Part shown: positions 23,865 to 33,375 of the stretch, in pieces
Numbering within the stretch: the first letter of the stretch is position 1
How the letters are laid out: each line of letters opens with the position of its first letter
DNA from: Pseudomonadales bacterium
Lineage (GTDB): Bacteria > Pseudomonadota > Gammaproteobacteria > Pseudomonadales > UBA5518
NCBI GenBank assembly: GCA_024234165.1
Contig: JACKOP010000003.1
Span: 372,001 to 436,000, forward strand
Length of the DNA: 64,000 nucleotides
Reading direction: 5' to 3'
Translations under genes and position numbers: made by a program
The notes under the pieces: model-generated
The model's database searches: none
The model's input: only the letters and a program-made list of their open reading frames with translations
Told to the model about the DNA's origin: nothing

Positions 23865-24835
23865 GAGCAATCTCCGATGATCTGCAGGTAGCTCGCGTAG
23901 CGCTGCGGGCTTACCGTGCCGTGTGCGACTGCCTCACGCAGCGCGCAGCCAGGTTCGTCGTGGTGGCGGCAGTCGCGGAAGCGACAGTTGCCGATCCAGG
24001 GGCGGAATTCGATGAACCCGCGAGCCACGCGTTGTGCGTCGAAATGCCCGAGACCGAATTCACGGATGCCGGGGGAGTCGATCAGATCGCCACCCGCCGG
24101 AAGATGATACAGGCGTGCCGTCGTGGTTGTATGCCGCCCCTTGGTCGCAGCGTGTGACAACGCGCCGATGCGGATGTCCTCGCGTGGCAGCAGCGCTGCG
24201 ATCAGTGATGACTTGCCTACGCCGGACTGTCCGGTGAATGCGGTGGTGTGGGCTGCAAGTGCCGCGTCGAGTCCTGCGAGCCCCTGCATCGAGTGTGCGC
24301 TCGCGTGCAGAACCGGATAGCCGATAGCACGATACGGTTCGAGCAGTGCATCGAGAGGGGACGCGTCGCCGATCAGGTCGGTCTTGTTCAGCAGGATCAC
24401 GGCATGCAGTCCGGCATCCTCGGCTGCGGCGAGATAGCGGTCGAGCAGGTTGGCATGCGGCGGTGGTTCCGGTGCGATCACGATGACGATCTGGTCGAGG
24501 TTCGCTGCGGCGGCGCGCAGCGCCCCCTGCATGTCCGGGCGCAGCAGCACGCTGCTGCGTTCGCTGCGTGCGACGACCACACCGTTCCCGTCTTCTCCGA
24601 CCTGCCAGGTGACCCGGTCGCCCGCGACCAGCGAGTCGATGTTGGCGCGGATGTGGGCGCGCGCGAGCACGCCGGGCGTCCGCGTATCTTCCAGTTCGAC
24701 CTGCTTGCCGAAGCGCGCGATGATCACGCCTGTGCGCAGCGGGCCGGAGCCGTCGTGCCGGGATTCGTCTTCGTGGCGTTGGTGCAGCGCACGCACCCGC
24801 CGAGCCTGGTTGTGGCTCAGCCTGCGACCGGCCAT
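23861..24835 (-). CDS. rsgA: Ribosome small-subunit-dependent GTPase A
   Basis: Late 30S maturation factor with circularly permuted GTPase motifs. 324 residues: OB domain (about 35-110), then G4 LLNKTDLI, G1 TGQSGVGKSSLI, G2 THTTT-like region (TKGRHTTTTARLY), G3 DSPGIREFGL, and a C-terminal zinc knuckle CRFRDCRHHDEPGC. It is divergent from orn (71 bp apart), and cotranscribed with psd downstream. The same neighbours occur in Pseudomonas and E. coli. Confidence 0.96.
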   Translation of the reverse strand: MAGRRLSHNQARRVRALHQRHEDESRHDGSGPLRTGVIIARFGKQVELEDTRTPGVLARAHIRANIDSLVAGDRVTWQVGEDGNGVVVARSERSSVLLRPDMQGALRAAAANLDQIVIVIAPEPPPHANLLDRYLAAAEDAGLHAVILLNKTDLIGDASPLDALLEPYRAIGYPVLHASAHSMQGLAGLDAALAAHTTAFTGQSGVGKSSLIAALLPREDIRIGALSHAATKGRHTTTTARLYHLPAGGDLIDSPGIREFGLGHFDAQRVARGFIEFRPWIGNCRFRDCRHHDEPGCALREAVAHGTVSPQRYASYLQIIGDCS

Positions 24836-24906
24836 GCGGGTGCAGCGCTGACGGCGTGTTGCATAATGTGGCGGGTGGGATCAGTCATATCGCCGAGGAG
24901 TCTAGC

Positions 24907-25455
24907 ATGCTGTCCGACGACGCACTGGTGTGGGTCGACATGGAGATGACCGGCCTCGATCCACAACGCGATCGCGTGCTCGAAATCGCCACCATAGTCA
25001 CCGATGCGGCGCTTGCCGTGATTGCCGAGGGGCCGGTGCTTGCGATCCACCAGGATGATGCGACGCTGGCGGCAATGGACGAATGGAACACGCGCACCCA
25101 CGGTGCATCGGGGCTCGTCGAGCGAGTGCGTGCGAGCAGGATCGACGAGCGGGAGGCGGAACGGATCACGCTGGATTTCCTGGCCCAGCATGTCGTTGCC
25201 GGCAAGTCGCCGATGTGCGGCAACAGCATTTGCCAGGACCGACGGTTCATGGCGCAGCATCTGCCCCGACTCGAGGTGTTCTTCCACTACCGCAATCTCG
25301 ACGTGAGCACGATCAAGGAGCTGGCGCGCCGCTGGCGACCCGAGGTGCTGGCAAGCCTGATCAAGCAGGGCAGCCACCGTGCGCTGGATGATATCCGCGA
25401 GTCGATCGCGGAGCTGCGCCACTACCGGGATACCTTCTTTCGTATCGATCACTGA
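24907..25455 (+). CDS. orn: Oligoribonuclease
   Basis: 3'-5' exonuclease that degrades RNA dinucleotides, including pGpG from c-di-GMP turnover, which fits the presence of a c-di-GMP effector nearby. 182 residues (E. coli 181). DEDDh motifs: WVDMEMTGLDP (D, E), GNSICQDRRFM (D) and SHRALDDIRESI (H, D). ATG 24907 is preferred over an upstream in-frame ATG because it gives the normal N-terminus. Converges on queG. Confidence 0.97.
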   Translation: MLSDDALVWVDMEMTGLDPQRDRVLEIATIVTDAALAVIAEGPVLAIHQDDATLAAMDEWNTRTHGASGLVERVRASRIDEREAERITLDFLAQHVVAGKSPMCGNSICQDRRFMAQHLPRLEVFFHYRNLDVSTIKELARRWRPEVLASLIKQGSHRALDDIRESIAELRHYRDTFFRIDH

Positions 25456-25492
25456 AACCGTGCGTGCCGATGTTGGCAACGACGTGTGCGAA

Positions 25493-25602
25493 GCGTGCGG
25501 CGAAGCCTTCACACCGGTGGGACGCCGTAAATGCATCCCTGCAGGCTCGAGCGCCGCATCCGTGCGGCGAACGCCCCCCGATGCGAAGGCTTCGCCGCAC
25601 GC
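25493..25602. repeat. 18-bp perfect inverted repeat between orn and queG
   Basis: Arms 25493-25510 (GCGTGCGGCGAAGCCTTC) and 25585-25602 are exact reverse complements separated by 74 bases that include smaller palindromic bits (GCAGGCTCGAG, GCCGCATCCGTGCGGC). Both converging genes end outside it. It looks like a small non-autonomous repeat or a large terminator-like structure; no T-run is positioned as for a simple intrinsic terminator apart from TTTTTT at 25622-25627. Confidence 0.65.
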
Positions 25603-25638
25603 AGCCTGCATCGACTCGAAGGTTTTTTGCGACAGGCT

Positions 25639-26739
25639 CTACACGCCGCCCTTTGGATGCATCGCCAGCCGTTGCATGGCCCATGCGACGTGTTCGCGCA
25701 CCAGCTCCGAGGGATGCTCCGCACGTGCCGCGAGCGCAGCCCGTGCAGCATCGCTCGGCGGACCGTTGCCGAGGGCGACGGCGAGGTTGCGCAGCCAGCG
25801 CTCGTGCCCCAGCCGATGCAGCGCCGTGCCGGCCATGCGCTCCAGGAACTCCTCGGCAGTCCATGCGAACAGCGAGACCAGGTCGCTGTCGTCGAGCCGG
25901 TGGCGCGGCAGGAAGTCGGGCTCCGCGCTGGGGCGTGCGAACTTGTTCCATGGGCAGACCAGTTGGCAGTCGTCGCAGCCGAATACGCGATTGCCGATCA
26001 GCGGGCGCAGCTCGAGCGGAATCGCACGGTGTGATTCGATCGTGAGGTAGGAGATGCAGCGAGTCGCATCCAGCACGAACGGCGCCACGAAGGCGCGCGT
26101 CGGGCAGACCTCGAGGCAGGCGGTGCAACTGCCGCAATGCATGCCGCTGAATTCCGTGTCCACGGGCAATGCGATGTCGGTGTAGATCTCTCCCAGAAAG
26201 AACCACGAGCCCGCCTGCGGGTGGATCAGCAGCGTGTTCTTGCCGATCCAGCCCAATCCCGCCTTTTGTGCCACGCCGCGTTCGAGTACCGGTGCGCTGT
26301 CGACGAAGGCGCGCAGAGCGCTTGCAGGTCGCCGTTCGGCAATGCGGGTCGCGAGCCGGGCAAGCCGCGCCCGCATCAGCTTGTGGTAGTCGCGCCCGAG
26401 CGCGTAGCGGGAGACGTAGGCTTGCTGCGGGTTCTGCAGCACGGTGAGCGGTTCGGTGCCGTCGTGGCGGTAGTCCATGCGTACCGAAATCAGGCGCTGT
26501 GTTCCGGGAATCAGCGCATCGGGTCGCCAGCGCTTGTCGCCGTGGCGTTCCATGTAGTCCATGTCGCCGTGCCGTCCGGCAGCAACCCAGTCGCGCAGTC
26601 GCTGATCGTGCGGGGTGAGAGTGGTTGCACAGATGCCGACCGACTGGAAGCCGAGCTCGTGCGCCCATGCACGGATGTCCGCGGCGAGTTCGGTGAGCGC
26701 CTCGGGTGTTTGCGTGTGCTCGGTGTCGTGATCTGGCAT
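25639..26739 (-). CDS. queG: Epoxyqueuosine reductase
   Basis: Cobalamin- and iron-sulfur-dependent last step of queuosine synthesis on tRNA. 366 residues (E. coli 379). Two [4Fe-4S] cysteine sets: CGSCTACLEVCPTRAF and CDDCQLVCPWNKF; the catalytic-region aspartate is in VDSAPVLERG; a HEAT-like C-terminus ends RLAMHPKGGV. An upstream in-frame start exists, but ATG 26739 gives the expected N-terminus (about 20 residues before LAADIRAWAHELGF). Divergent from nnr (107 bp). Confidence 0.95.
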   Translation of the reverse strand: MPDHDTEHTQTPEALTELAADIRAWAHELGFQSVGICATTLTPHDQRLRDWVAAGRHGDMDYMERHGDKRWRPDALIPGTQRLISVRMDYRHDGTEPLTVLQNPQQAYVSRYALGRDYHKLMRARLARLATRIAERRPASALRAFVDSAPVLERGVAQKAGLGWIGKNTLLIHPQAGSWFFLGEIYTDIALPVDTEFSGMHCGSCTACLEVCPTRAFVAPFVLDATRCISYLTIESHRAIPLELRPLIGNRVFGCDDCQLVCPWNKFARPSAEPDFLPRHRLDDSDLVSLFAWTAEEFLERMAGTALHRLGHERWLRNLAVALGNGPPSDAARAALAARAEHPSELVREHVAWAMQRLAMHPKGGV

Positions 26740-26846
26740 CTGTCGCCCCGGGTTCCGGTTGCCGGCCCTCCGCTGCCGGGCGTGCGGCAAGATAGCACGG
26801 AGGCATCGGATACAATGACCCGGACTTTTCACGGAGATCGTGCACG

Positions 26847-28358
26847 ATGGCGGATACCGTTGCGTTGCCGCTGTACACCGCCGCGCAGGTGCGCGCGCTC
26901 GACCGCGTGGCGATCGAAGGCCACGGGATTCCCGGCATCACGCTGATGACACGCGCCGGGCGTGCGGTGTTCGATGTATTGCGGGCGCATTTTCCGCTGC
27001 TGCCGCCGTTGCATGTGGTCTGTGGCAGCGGCAACAACGGTGGTGATGGTTTCGTCATTGCGCGTCTTGCGATGGATGCGGGCTGGCCGGTCGAGGCGTG
27101 GCTGGTCGGTGACGAGGAGCGCATCGCGGGCGACGCACGGCTTGCGTTTGCAGCCGCGCGCAGCGCTGGTGTCGCGATGCGTGCATTCGATCCCGGACGC
27201 CCTTTCGAGCGTGGTGTGATCGTCGATGCGTTGCTCGGCACCGGGCTCGGTGGAACCGTGCGCGCGATGCATGCCGAGGCGATCGGCGCAATCAACGCCA
27301 GCGGATTGCCGGTGATCGCGGTCGACATCCCCTCCGGGATCTGCAGCGATACCGGCAGGGCGCTTGGCGTGGCGGTGCGAGCCGCCCACACGGTGACGTT
27401 CATCGGGCGCAAGCGCGGGCAGTTCACGGCGGCTGGGCGCGAGCACTGCGGCAAGCTGCATTTCGCTGATCTTGGCGTGCCGTCGGCGGTCTACCGAGAA
27501 GTCGGTGCCGAAGCCGAACTGCTGGCGCTCACTGCGTTGCCTTCTCGCGCACGCACAGCGCACAAGGGGCACTTCGGGCATGTGCTGGTCGTCGGCGGAA
27601 GCCTCGGTATGGGTGGTGCTGTGGCGCTGGCCGCAGAGGCAGCGGCCCGTTGCGGTGCCGGACTGGTATCGCTCGCAACGGTGCCGGCCAACGTCGCGGC
27701 AATCGTCGCGCGCCGCCCTGAAATCATGGCGCACGGGGTCGAGCACCCGCAGCAGCTCGAGCCGCTGCTCGCGCGTGCCACCGTGCTGGTGGTCGGCCCC
27801 GGACTTGGTCGCGGCGCCTGGGCCGAGCAGATGCTGCAGCGTGTGCTTGCCAGCGGCAAGACCACCGTGATCGACGCCGATGCGCTGAACGCACTTGCCG
27901 ATGGCATGCCAGGCATGCACTCCCCATGCGAAAAGTGGTTGCTCACTCCGCATCCGGGCGAGGCGGCACGCTTGCTTGGCTGCACCAGTGCCGAGGTCGA
28001 GGCGGACCGCTTCGGCGCGCTCGGCGCACTGCTTGCTCGTTTCCCCGGTGCAGTGGTGTTGAAAGGCGCGGGCACTCTGGTTGCCGATGCCGCGTCCACG
28101 GTGACCGGGGTGTGCCCTTACGGCAACCCGGGAATGGCGAGTGGCGGCATGGGGGATGTGCTGAGTGGGGTGCTCGCTGCGCTGCTGGCGCAGGGCGCGA
28201 CGCTGGGCGAAGCGGCGCGCCAGGGTGTCTGCCTGCACGCGCGTGCGGCCGACTGCGCGGTGATGAGCGACGGCGAGCGCGGGCTGCTGGCGACCGATCT
28301 GTTGCCGTGGCTGCGCCGCCTGCTGAATGGCGTCGAAGCTGTCGGGCCCGCAACGTGA
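26847..28358 (+). CDS. nnr: Bifunctional NAD(P)H-hydrate epimerase / ADP-dependent dehydratase
   Basis: Repairs hydrated NAD(P)H. 503 residues. N-terminal YjeF/NnrE epimerase (about 1-215): CGSGNNGGDGFVIARL and VDALLGTGLGG. C-terminal NnrD ribokinase-like dehydratase (about 230-500): GHVLVVGGSLGMGGA, LTPHPGEAARLLG and GNPGMASGGMGDVLSG. Its stop overlaps the tsaE GTG (GTGA), coupling the two genes as in many proteobacteria. Confidence 0.96.
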   Translation: MADTVALPLYTAAQVRALDRVAIEGHGIPGITLMTRAGRAVFDVLRAHFPLLPPLHVVCGSGNNGGDGFVIARLAMDAGWPVEAWLVGDEERIAGDARLAFAAARSAGVAMRAFDPGRPFERGVIVDALLGTGLGGTVRAMHAEAIGAINASGLPVIAVDIPSGICSDTGRALGVAVRAAHTVTFIGRKRGQFTAAGREHCGKLHFADLGVPSAVYREVGAEAELLALTALPSRARTAHKGHFGHVLVVGGSLGMGGAVALAAEAAARCGAGLVSLATVPANVAAIVARRPEIMAHGVEHPQQLEPLLARATVLVVGPGLGRGAWAEQMLQRVLASGKTTVIDADALNALADGMPGMHSPCEKWLLTPHPGEAARLLGCTSAEVEADRFGALGALLARFPGAVVLKGAGTLVADAASTVTGVCPYGNPGMASGGMGDVLSGVLAALLAQGATLGEAARQGVCLHARAADCAVMSDGERGLLATDLLPWLRRLLNGVEAVGPAT

Positions 28359-28855
28359 GTCGCGACGATGAGTGCATGCTGCCCGACGAGGCCGCGACCG
28401 AGGCGAGCGGAACGGCACTGGCGCATGCGCTGGCGGGCGGCGCGGTCGTTTATCTGCACGGCAGCCTCGGTGCCGGCAAGACCACCTTTGCGCGTGGCGT
28501 GCTGCGGGGGCTCGGGCATCACGGCGCGGTGAAGAGTCCGACCTACACGCTGGTGGAGCCGTACGCGCTCAGCGGTCGTGCGCTGTACCACTTCGATCTC
28601 TATCGTCTGGGTGATCCGGAAGAACTCGAATTCATCGGTATCCGTGATTACGTGCGCGCCGACGCGATCCTGCTCGTCGAATGGCCCGGGCGTGGAGCCG
28701 GGCATCTGCCGCCGGCGGATCTCGAGATCCGGCTCGAGGAGAGTGCCGGTGGCGGGCGTCGCCTGCGCTGGCGGGCGTGTAACCTGCACGGACGGGAAAT
28801 AGTGGCGCGATGGCTAGACACTTTCGCAGCACATGATTGCAAACCATTGCTATAG
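28355..28855 (+). CDS. tsaE: tRNA threonylcarbamoyladenosine biosynthesis ATPase TsaE
   Basis: P-loop ATPase of the t6A37 complex (TsaB-TsaD-TsaE). 166 residues from GTG 28355; ATG 28376 (MLPDEAATEA) is an alternative but would remove the short leader seen in E. coli before LPDE. Motifs: HGSLGAGKTTFARGVL (Walker A), VKSPTYTLVEPY, FDLYRLGDPEELEF and LVEWPGRG. Sits between nnr and amiB, the usual order. Confidence 0.94.
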   Translation: MSRDDECMLPDEAATEASGTALAHALAGGAVVYLHGSLGAGKTTFARGVLRGLGHHGAVKSPTYTLVEPYALSGRALYHFDLYRLGDPEELEFIGIRDYVRADAILLVEWPGRGAGHLPPADLEIRLEESAGGGRRLRWRACNLHGREIVARWLDTFAAHDCKPLL

Positions 28856-28889
28856 TTGAAATTGGAATAATCTGTGGATACCGGAGCGC

Positions 28890-30416
28890 ATGGGTTTGCT
28901 TCGCCATTTTCTGCGACTGTCGCGAGGTGCCGGGCTTGCCATGGCGCTGCTGTTCGCGAGCGCTCAGGCTGTTGCCGCCGTCGCCGTCGAGGGGCTGCGA
29001 CTGTGGCGTGGCGAGGGCAAGACCCGTCTGGTTTTCGACCTCGATGCGCCGGTGCGACACAAGCTGTCGACGATGAGCGGACCGGACCGTCTGGTGATCG
29101 ACCTCGAGCAGGGTCGGCTGGCAGCACCGCTGCACACGGTCGAGTTCACGGGAACGCAGATTCGCAGCATCCGTAGCGGGTCCTATGGCTCGGGTCAGTT
29201 GCGCATCGTGCTCGACCTGCACGATGAGGTGCGCGCCAACAGTTTCACGCTTGCACCGAGCAGCGGGCAGGGGCATCGTCTCGTCATCGACCTCGTCGGC
29301 GGGGTTCCTGCACAGTCCGCAGCGCGGCCCGCACTCCCGCCGCAGGCGCCGCCAGGCGTCCCGCCGCAGGCGGTGCCGGCAAATACCGTGGCCACCCGGC
29401 AAGCAGCGCCGACAGCTGCGGTGTCGTCGTCGCAGCAGCCTGCAGCCGCCAGCGTTTCCCCACCGTCACCCCCCGCTGCGCCCGCACCGCAATTGGCACC
29501 GCCACGCAGCACGCCGCTGCCGCCGCCACCGGTACAGGGGCGACGCGTCCTGATCGCGGTCGACGCGGGACACGGCGGGCAGGATCCCGGTGCGATCGGT
29601 CCCGGGCGCGTGCGCGAGAAGGACGTCGTGCTGGCGATCGCGCGTGAACTGCAGAAGCGCATCGATGCGCAGCCCGGCTACCGGGCCACGATGATCCGTA
29701 CCGGGGACTATTTCATTCCGCTGCACCAGCGCCGCGACCTTGCGCGCGCACGTGGCGCCGATCTGTTCGTGTCGGTGCACGCCGATGCGTTCACGCACGC
29801 GCGCGCACGTGGTGCCTCCGTTTACGCGCTGTCACAGCGGGGTGCGACCAGTGTGTCGGCGGCCTTCCTGGCCCAGCGCGAGAACGGCGCCGACCTGATC
29901 GGCGGCGTCGATCTGGGTGCGAAGGACCCGGTCGTTGCCGGCGTCCTGACCGACCTGTCGATGACGGCAACGCTGGATGCCAGCCTCGGTGCCGGAGGTC
30001 GTGTGCTGGACTCGATGGGCCGTATCGCGCACCTGCACAAGGTACGCGTCGAACAGGCCGGATTCCTGGTGCTGAAATCTCCCGATATGCCGTCGATTCT
30101 CGTCGAGACAGGCTTCATTTCGAACCCGCTGGAAGCGGAGCGTCTCGATAATCCCGGCTACCAGCGCAACATGGCCGCGGCGATCTTCGCGGGGTTGGGG
30201 GACTATTTCCTGAGGAGTCCGCCACCGGGTACGCAGATCGCACTGAGCGTGCGCGCGGGAGCACGTCCGTCGCAGTACACGATCACGCGCGGTGATACGC
30301 TGTCTGGCATCGCCGAGCGCTATCGTGTTAGTGTCGGCGACATCGTCAGGACCAACGGGTTGGGCGGTGGCAACGACATCCGGGCGGGGCAGACCATCGT
30401 GATCCCGCAGACCTGA
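28890..30416 (+). CDS. amiB: N-acetylmuramoyl-L-alanine amidase (AmiB/AmiC type)
   Basis: Periplasmic septal peptidoglycan hydrolase. 508 residues: signal peptide (cleavage after AQAVAA), AMIN domain at about 33-130 (VEGLRLWRGEGKTRLVFDLDAP), a proline/alanine linker (about 140-215), amidase_3 domain starting VLIAVDAGHGGQDPGAIG with zinc ligands (H in DAGHGG, E in VREKD, H in SVHADAF) and a C-terminal LysM (YTITRGDTLSGIAERYRVS). The linker is unusually Pro/Ala-rich. Start ATG 28890 follows tsaE by 34 bases. Confidence 0.95.
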   Translation: MGLLRHFLRLSRGAGLAMALLFASAQAVAAVAVEGLRLWRGEGKTRLVFDLDAPVRHKLSTMSGPDRLVIDLEQGRLAAPLHTVEFTGTQIRSIRSGSYGSGQLRIVLDLHDEVRANSFTLAPSSGQGHRLVIDLVGGVPAQSAARPALPPQAPPGVPPQAVPANTVATRQAAPTAAVSSSQQPAAASVSPPSPPAAPAPQLAPPRSTPLPPPPVQGRRVLIAVDAGHGGQDPGAIGPGRVREKDVVLAIARELQKRIDAQPGYRATMIRTGDYFIPLHQRRDLARARGADLFVSVHADAFTHARARGASVYALSQRGATSVSAAFLAQRENGADLIGGVDLGAKDPVVAGVLTDLSMTATLDASLGAGGRVLDSMGRIAHLHKVRVEQAGFLVLKSPDMPSILVETGFISNPLEAERLDNPGYQRNMAAAIFAGLGDYFLRSPPPGTQIALSVRAGARPSQYTITRGDTLSGIAERYRVSVGDIVRTNGLGGGNDIRAGQTIVIPQT

Positions 30417-30459
30417 TCGAACGTCCTCGCGCCCTTCCAGAATACGCAGTGATACCGGA

Positions 30460-32256
30460 ATGGGGCGCATCAGGCAGCTCAGCGACTCGCTTGCAAACCA
30501 GATCGCGGCCGGTGAGGTCGTCGAGCGGCCCGCGTCCGTGCTCAAGGAACTGCTCGAGAACAGTCTCGATGCGGGCGCGACTCGCATCGACATCGATCTC
30601 GAGGACGGCGGCATGCGTCTGCTGCGTATCCGCGACGACGGCGAGGGCATCGCAGCCGAAGACCTGCCGCTGACCATCACCCGCCACGCGACCAGCAAGA
30701 TCCATACGCTCGAGGACCTCGAGCGGGTGCTCAGTTTCGGTTTTCGCGGCGAGGCGCTGGCGAGCATCGCCTCGGTGTCGCGGCTCGGGATCCTCACCGC
30801 CAGCGCCGACGCGGCACACGCCAGCCGTCTTGAGTACGCCGCTGACGGCACGCCGCGCATCACGCCGGGTGCGCACCCGCGCGGGACCACGATCGAGGTG
30901 CTCGAGCTGTTCTTCAACACGCCGGCACGCCGGAAGTTCCTGCGTTCGGCGCGTACCGAATGCGGACACTGTGAGGAGGTCGTGCGTCGCATCGCGCTCG
31001 CGCGCTTCGATGTTGCATTCACATTGCGACACGACCGGCGCACGGTGTTCACGCTGCGTGCCTGCACAACCCAGGCCGAGCGCGAGCAACGGCTGGCAGC
31101 ATTGTGCGGGTCGCCCTTTCTCGAAAATGCGGTCGCGATCGATGCCGCGGCTTCCGGCATGCGCCTGTCAGGCTGGGTCACAAGGCCGACCTTCTCGCGT
31201 GCGCAGGCCGATCAGCAATACTTTTTCGTCAATGGCCGCGCGGTGCGCGACCGGGTAGTCACGCATGCGGTGCGCCAGGCGTACCGCGATGTGCTGTACG
31301 GGGACCGGCATCCGGCCTATGTGCTCTATCTCGAACTCGATCCGGTGCAGGTCGACGTCAACGTGCATCCGGCCAAAAGCGAGGTGCGTTTTCGCGAATC
31401 GCGACAGGTGCACGACTTCCTGTTCCATGCGCTGCACCGTGCGCTGGCGGAGTTGCGACCCGCTCAGGCGCCGGCGGCTGTCACGGCGGACCGGTTCGAG
31501 GCTCAAGCAGCGACGGTGACCGCCGATGCGCGCCCGATCGTGCAGCATCCGCTGTGGACCCGTCCCGAACCCGCAGCGATCGCCGAGACCCTGTTCGCTT
31601 ACCACGCGCTGGCGCCCGGGCTGCAGACGATGCCGCCGCTGCCGGTGGGCACGGCGGATGGTCAGGACGACGTGCCACCCCTTGGTTATGCGCTGGCACA
31701 GTTGAAAGGTGTGTACATCCTGGCGGAGAACCGTGATGGTCTGGTGCTGGTAGACATGCATGCGGCACACGAACGCATCACCTACGAGCGGATGAAGACA
31801 GCGCACGCAGCCGGTGGTGTGCGCGCGCAGCCCTTGCTGGTGCCACAGGCGGTTGCGTTGAGCCGGCGCGAAGCGGACTGTGTCGAACGTCACGCCGAGG
31901 AGCTCGCCGCACTGGGGCTCGAGCTCGTGCGTTCCGGAGAGGAATCGGTCACCGTGCGCCAGGTGCCGGTACTGCTCGCCAGTGCCGATATGGCGGCGCT
32001 GGTGCGCGACGTGGTCGCCGACTTGCTCGAGTATGGCGACAGCACGCGCATTGCGGCGCGCAGCGACGAAATCCTGGCTGCGATGGCCTGTCATGGTTCG
32101 GTGCGGGCGAACCGCCAGCTCAGTCTGACCGAGATGAACGCGCTGCTGCGCGATATGGAAAGAACCGAGCGCAGCGGACAGTGCAATCACGGACGCCCGA
32201 CCTGGGTCATACAACCGCTCGCAGAGCTTGATCGCCTGTTCCTGCGCGGGCGCTGA
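30460..32256 (+). CDS. mutL: DNA mismatch repair protein MutL
   Basis: Links MutS to downstream repair steps. 598 residues. N-terminal GHKL ATPase (LSDSLANQIAAGEVVERPASVLKELLENSLDAGA, then IRDDGEGI and HATSKI, GFRGEAL), transducer domain with VNVHPAKSEVRF, and a C-terminal dimerisation domain from about 400. The endonuclease motif DQHAAHERxxYE is DMHAAHERITYE here; other endonuclease-site cysteines are not evident, as in E. coli. miaA begins 16 bases later. Confidence 0.96.
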   Translation: MGRIRQLSDSLANQIAAGEVVERPASVLKELLENSLDAGATRIDIDLEDGGMRLLRIRDDGEGIAAEDLPLTITRHATSKIHTLEDLERVLSFGFRGEALASIASVSRLGILTASADAAHASRLEYAADGTPRITPGAHPRGTTIEVLELFFNTPARRKFLRSARTECGHCEEVVRRIALARFDVAFTLRHDRRTVFTLRACTTQAEREQRLAALCGSPFLENAVAIDAAASGMRLSGWVTRPTFSRAQADQQYFFVNGRAVRDRVVTHAVRQAYRDVLYGDRHPAYVLYLELDPVQVDVNVHPAKSEVRFRESRQVHDFLFHALHRALAELRPAQAPAAVTADRFEAQAATVTADARPIVQHPLWTRPEPAAIAETLFAYHALAPGLQTMPPLPVGTADGQDDVPPLGYALAQLKGVYILAENRDGLVLVDMHAAHERITYERMKTAHAAGGVRAQPLLVPQAVALSRREADCVERHAEELAALGLELVRSGEESVTVRQVPVLLASADMAALVRDVVADLLEYGDSTRIAARSDEILAAMACHGSVRANRQLSLTEMNALLRDMERTERSGQCNHGRPTWVIQPLAELDRLFLRGR

Positions 32257-32271
32257 GCGGGATCCGGGGCC

Positions 32272-33228
32272 ATGCAACTGCGACGTGACAGGCCGCTGGC
32301 GATCTGCCTGATGGGGCCGACTGCAGCGGGCAAGACGGCGCTTGCTCTGGCGCTGGCCGATCGCCTTGGATGCGGGATCATCAGCGTGGACTCGGCGCAG
32401 GTCTACCGCGGCATGGACATTGGTACGGCCAAGCCCGGGCCTGAACTGCTGGCGCGCCATCCGCACCGGTTGATCGATATCCGTGATCCTGCAGAGACCT
32501 ATTCGGCTGCCGAGTTTCGTGCCGATGCGCTGGTGGCAATAGCCGATGTATTGGCGGCGGGACAGGTCCCGCTGCTGGTCGGAGGCACCATGCTGTACTT
32601 TCGCGCACTGCTCGGCGGGTTGGCCGAGCTGCCTGCCGCCGATGCCCGGATTCGGGCCGATATCGCTGTCCTTGCCGAGCGTGAAGGCTGGGCGGGGGTG
32701 CATCGCCGTCTCGCCGAGGTGGATCCCGTCAGCGCAGCACGCATCGATCCGGCGAATCGACAACGGGTGCAGCGTGCGCTCGAGGTCTATCTGGCGAGCG
32801 GCTGCACGCTGAGCAGTCTGCATGCGCAGCAGTTGGCGCCTGACGATCTGCCTTGCCGGTTCCTGCAGCTGGCGCTGCTGCCGCAGGATCGGGCGCGGTT
32901 GCACCAGCGCATCGAGAGCCGCTTTCACGTCATGCTTGCGGACGGTTTTCTGGATGAGGTGGCCGTCTTGCGGGGGCGTGGTGACCTGCACCCGGACCTG
33001 CCGTCGATGCGCTGCGTAGGCTATCGCCAGGCGTGGGAGTATCTGGGTGGCCACGGCAACCTGGGCTCACTGGTTGAACGGGCCACGGCGGCTACACGCC
33101 AGCTTGCCAAGCGCCAGTTGACCTGGTTGCGCAACTGGGCGGGGCTGGTGACGCTGCCCGGTGACGAGCCCGACGAGGCCAAGGCGTTCACGGCGGCCTT
33201 GAAAGCCGTCGATGCCGCCTCCATATGA
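32272..33228 (+). CDS. miaA: tRNA dimethylallyltransferase
   Basis: Adds the isopentenyl group to A37 of tRNAs reading U-starting codons. 318 residues. P-loop GPTAAGKTAL (15-24), DSAQVYRGMDIGTAKP, HRLIDIRDPAETYSAAEFRADA and the C-terminal SMRCVGYRQAWEYL and RQLAKRQLTWLR. hfq follows after 147 bp; in other gammaproteobacteria hfq promoters lie in and behind miaA. Confidence 0.96.
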   Translation: MQLRRDRPLAICLMGPTAAGKTALALALADRLGCGIISVDSAQVYRGMDIGTAKPGPELLARHPHRLIDIRDPAETYSAAEFRADALVAIADVLAAGQVPLLVGGTMLYFRALLGGLAELPAADARIRADIAVLAEREGWAGVHRRLAEVDPVSAARIDPANRQRVQRALEVYLASGCTLSSLHAQQLAPDDLPCRFLQLALLPQDRARLHQRIESRFHVMLADGFLDEVAVLRGRGDLHPDLPSMRCVGYRQAWEYLGGHGNLGSLVERATAATRQLAKRQLTWLRNWAGLVTLPGDEPDEAKAFTAALKAVDAASI

Positions 33229-33274
33229 GAAGAAGGGAACAATCTCCGGCAAGTTTAGAATGTGTTTTCAACCG

Positions 33275-33357
33275 GTGCCGGATAGGATCCGGCACGGGTC
33301 AAGAGCCCGAAATTGATCTGGAATCGTCGAATATTCGTAATGGGTCCGCCCGGACCC
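33275..33357 (+). promoter_or_regulatory. Two strong hairpins in the hfq leader
   Basis: GTGCCGGAT-AGG-ATCCGGCAC (33275-33295) and GGGTCCG-CC-CGGACCC (33342-33357), both perfect stems, occupy the 147-base miaA-hfq gap. Neither has a U-tract. The second ends about ten bases before the TTGGAG ribosome site of hfq and could modulate hfq translation; hfq autoregulates through its leader in E. coli. Confidence 0.5.
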
Positions 33358-33375
33358 CACTTGGAGAATGCTGAA

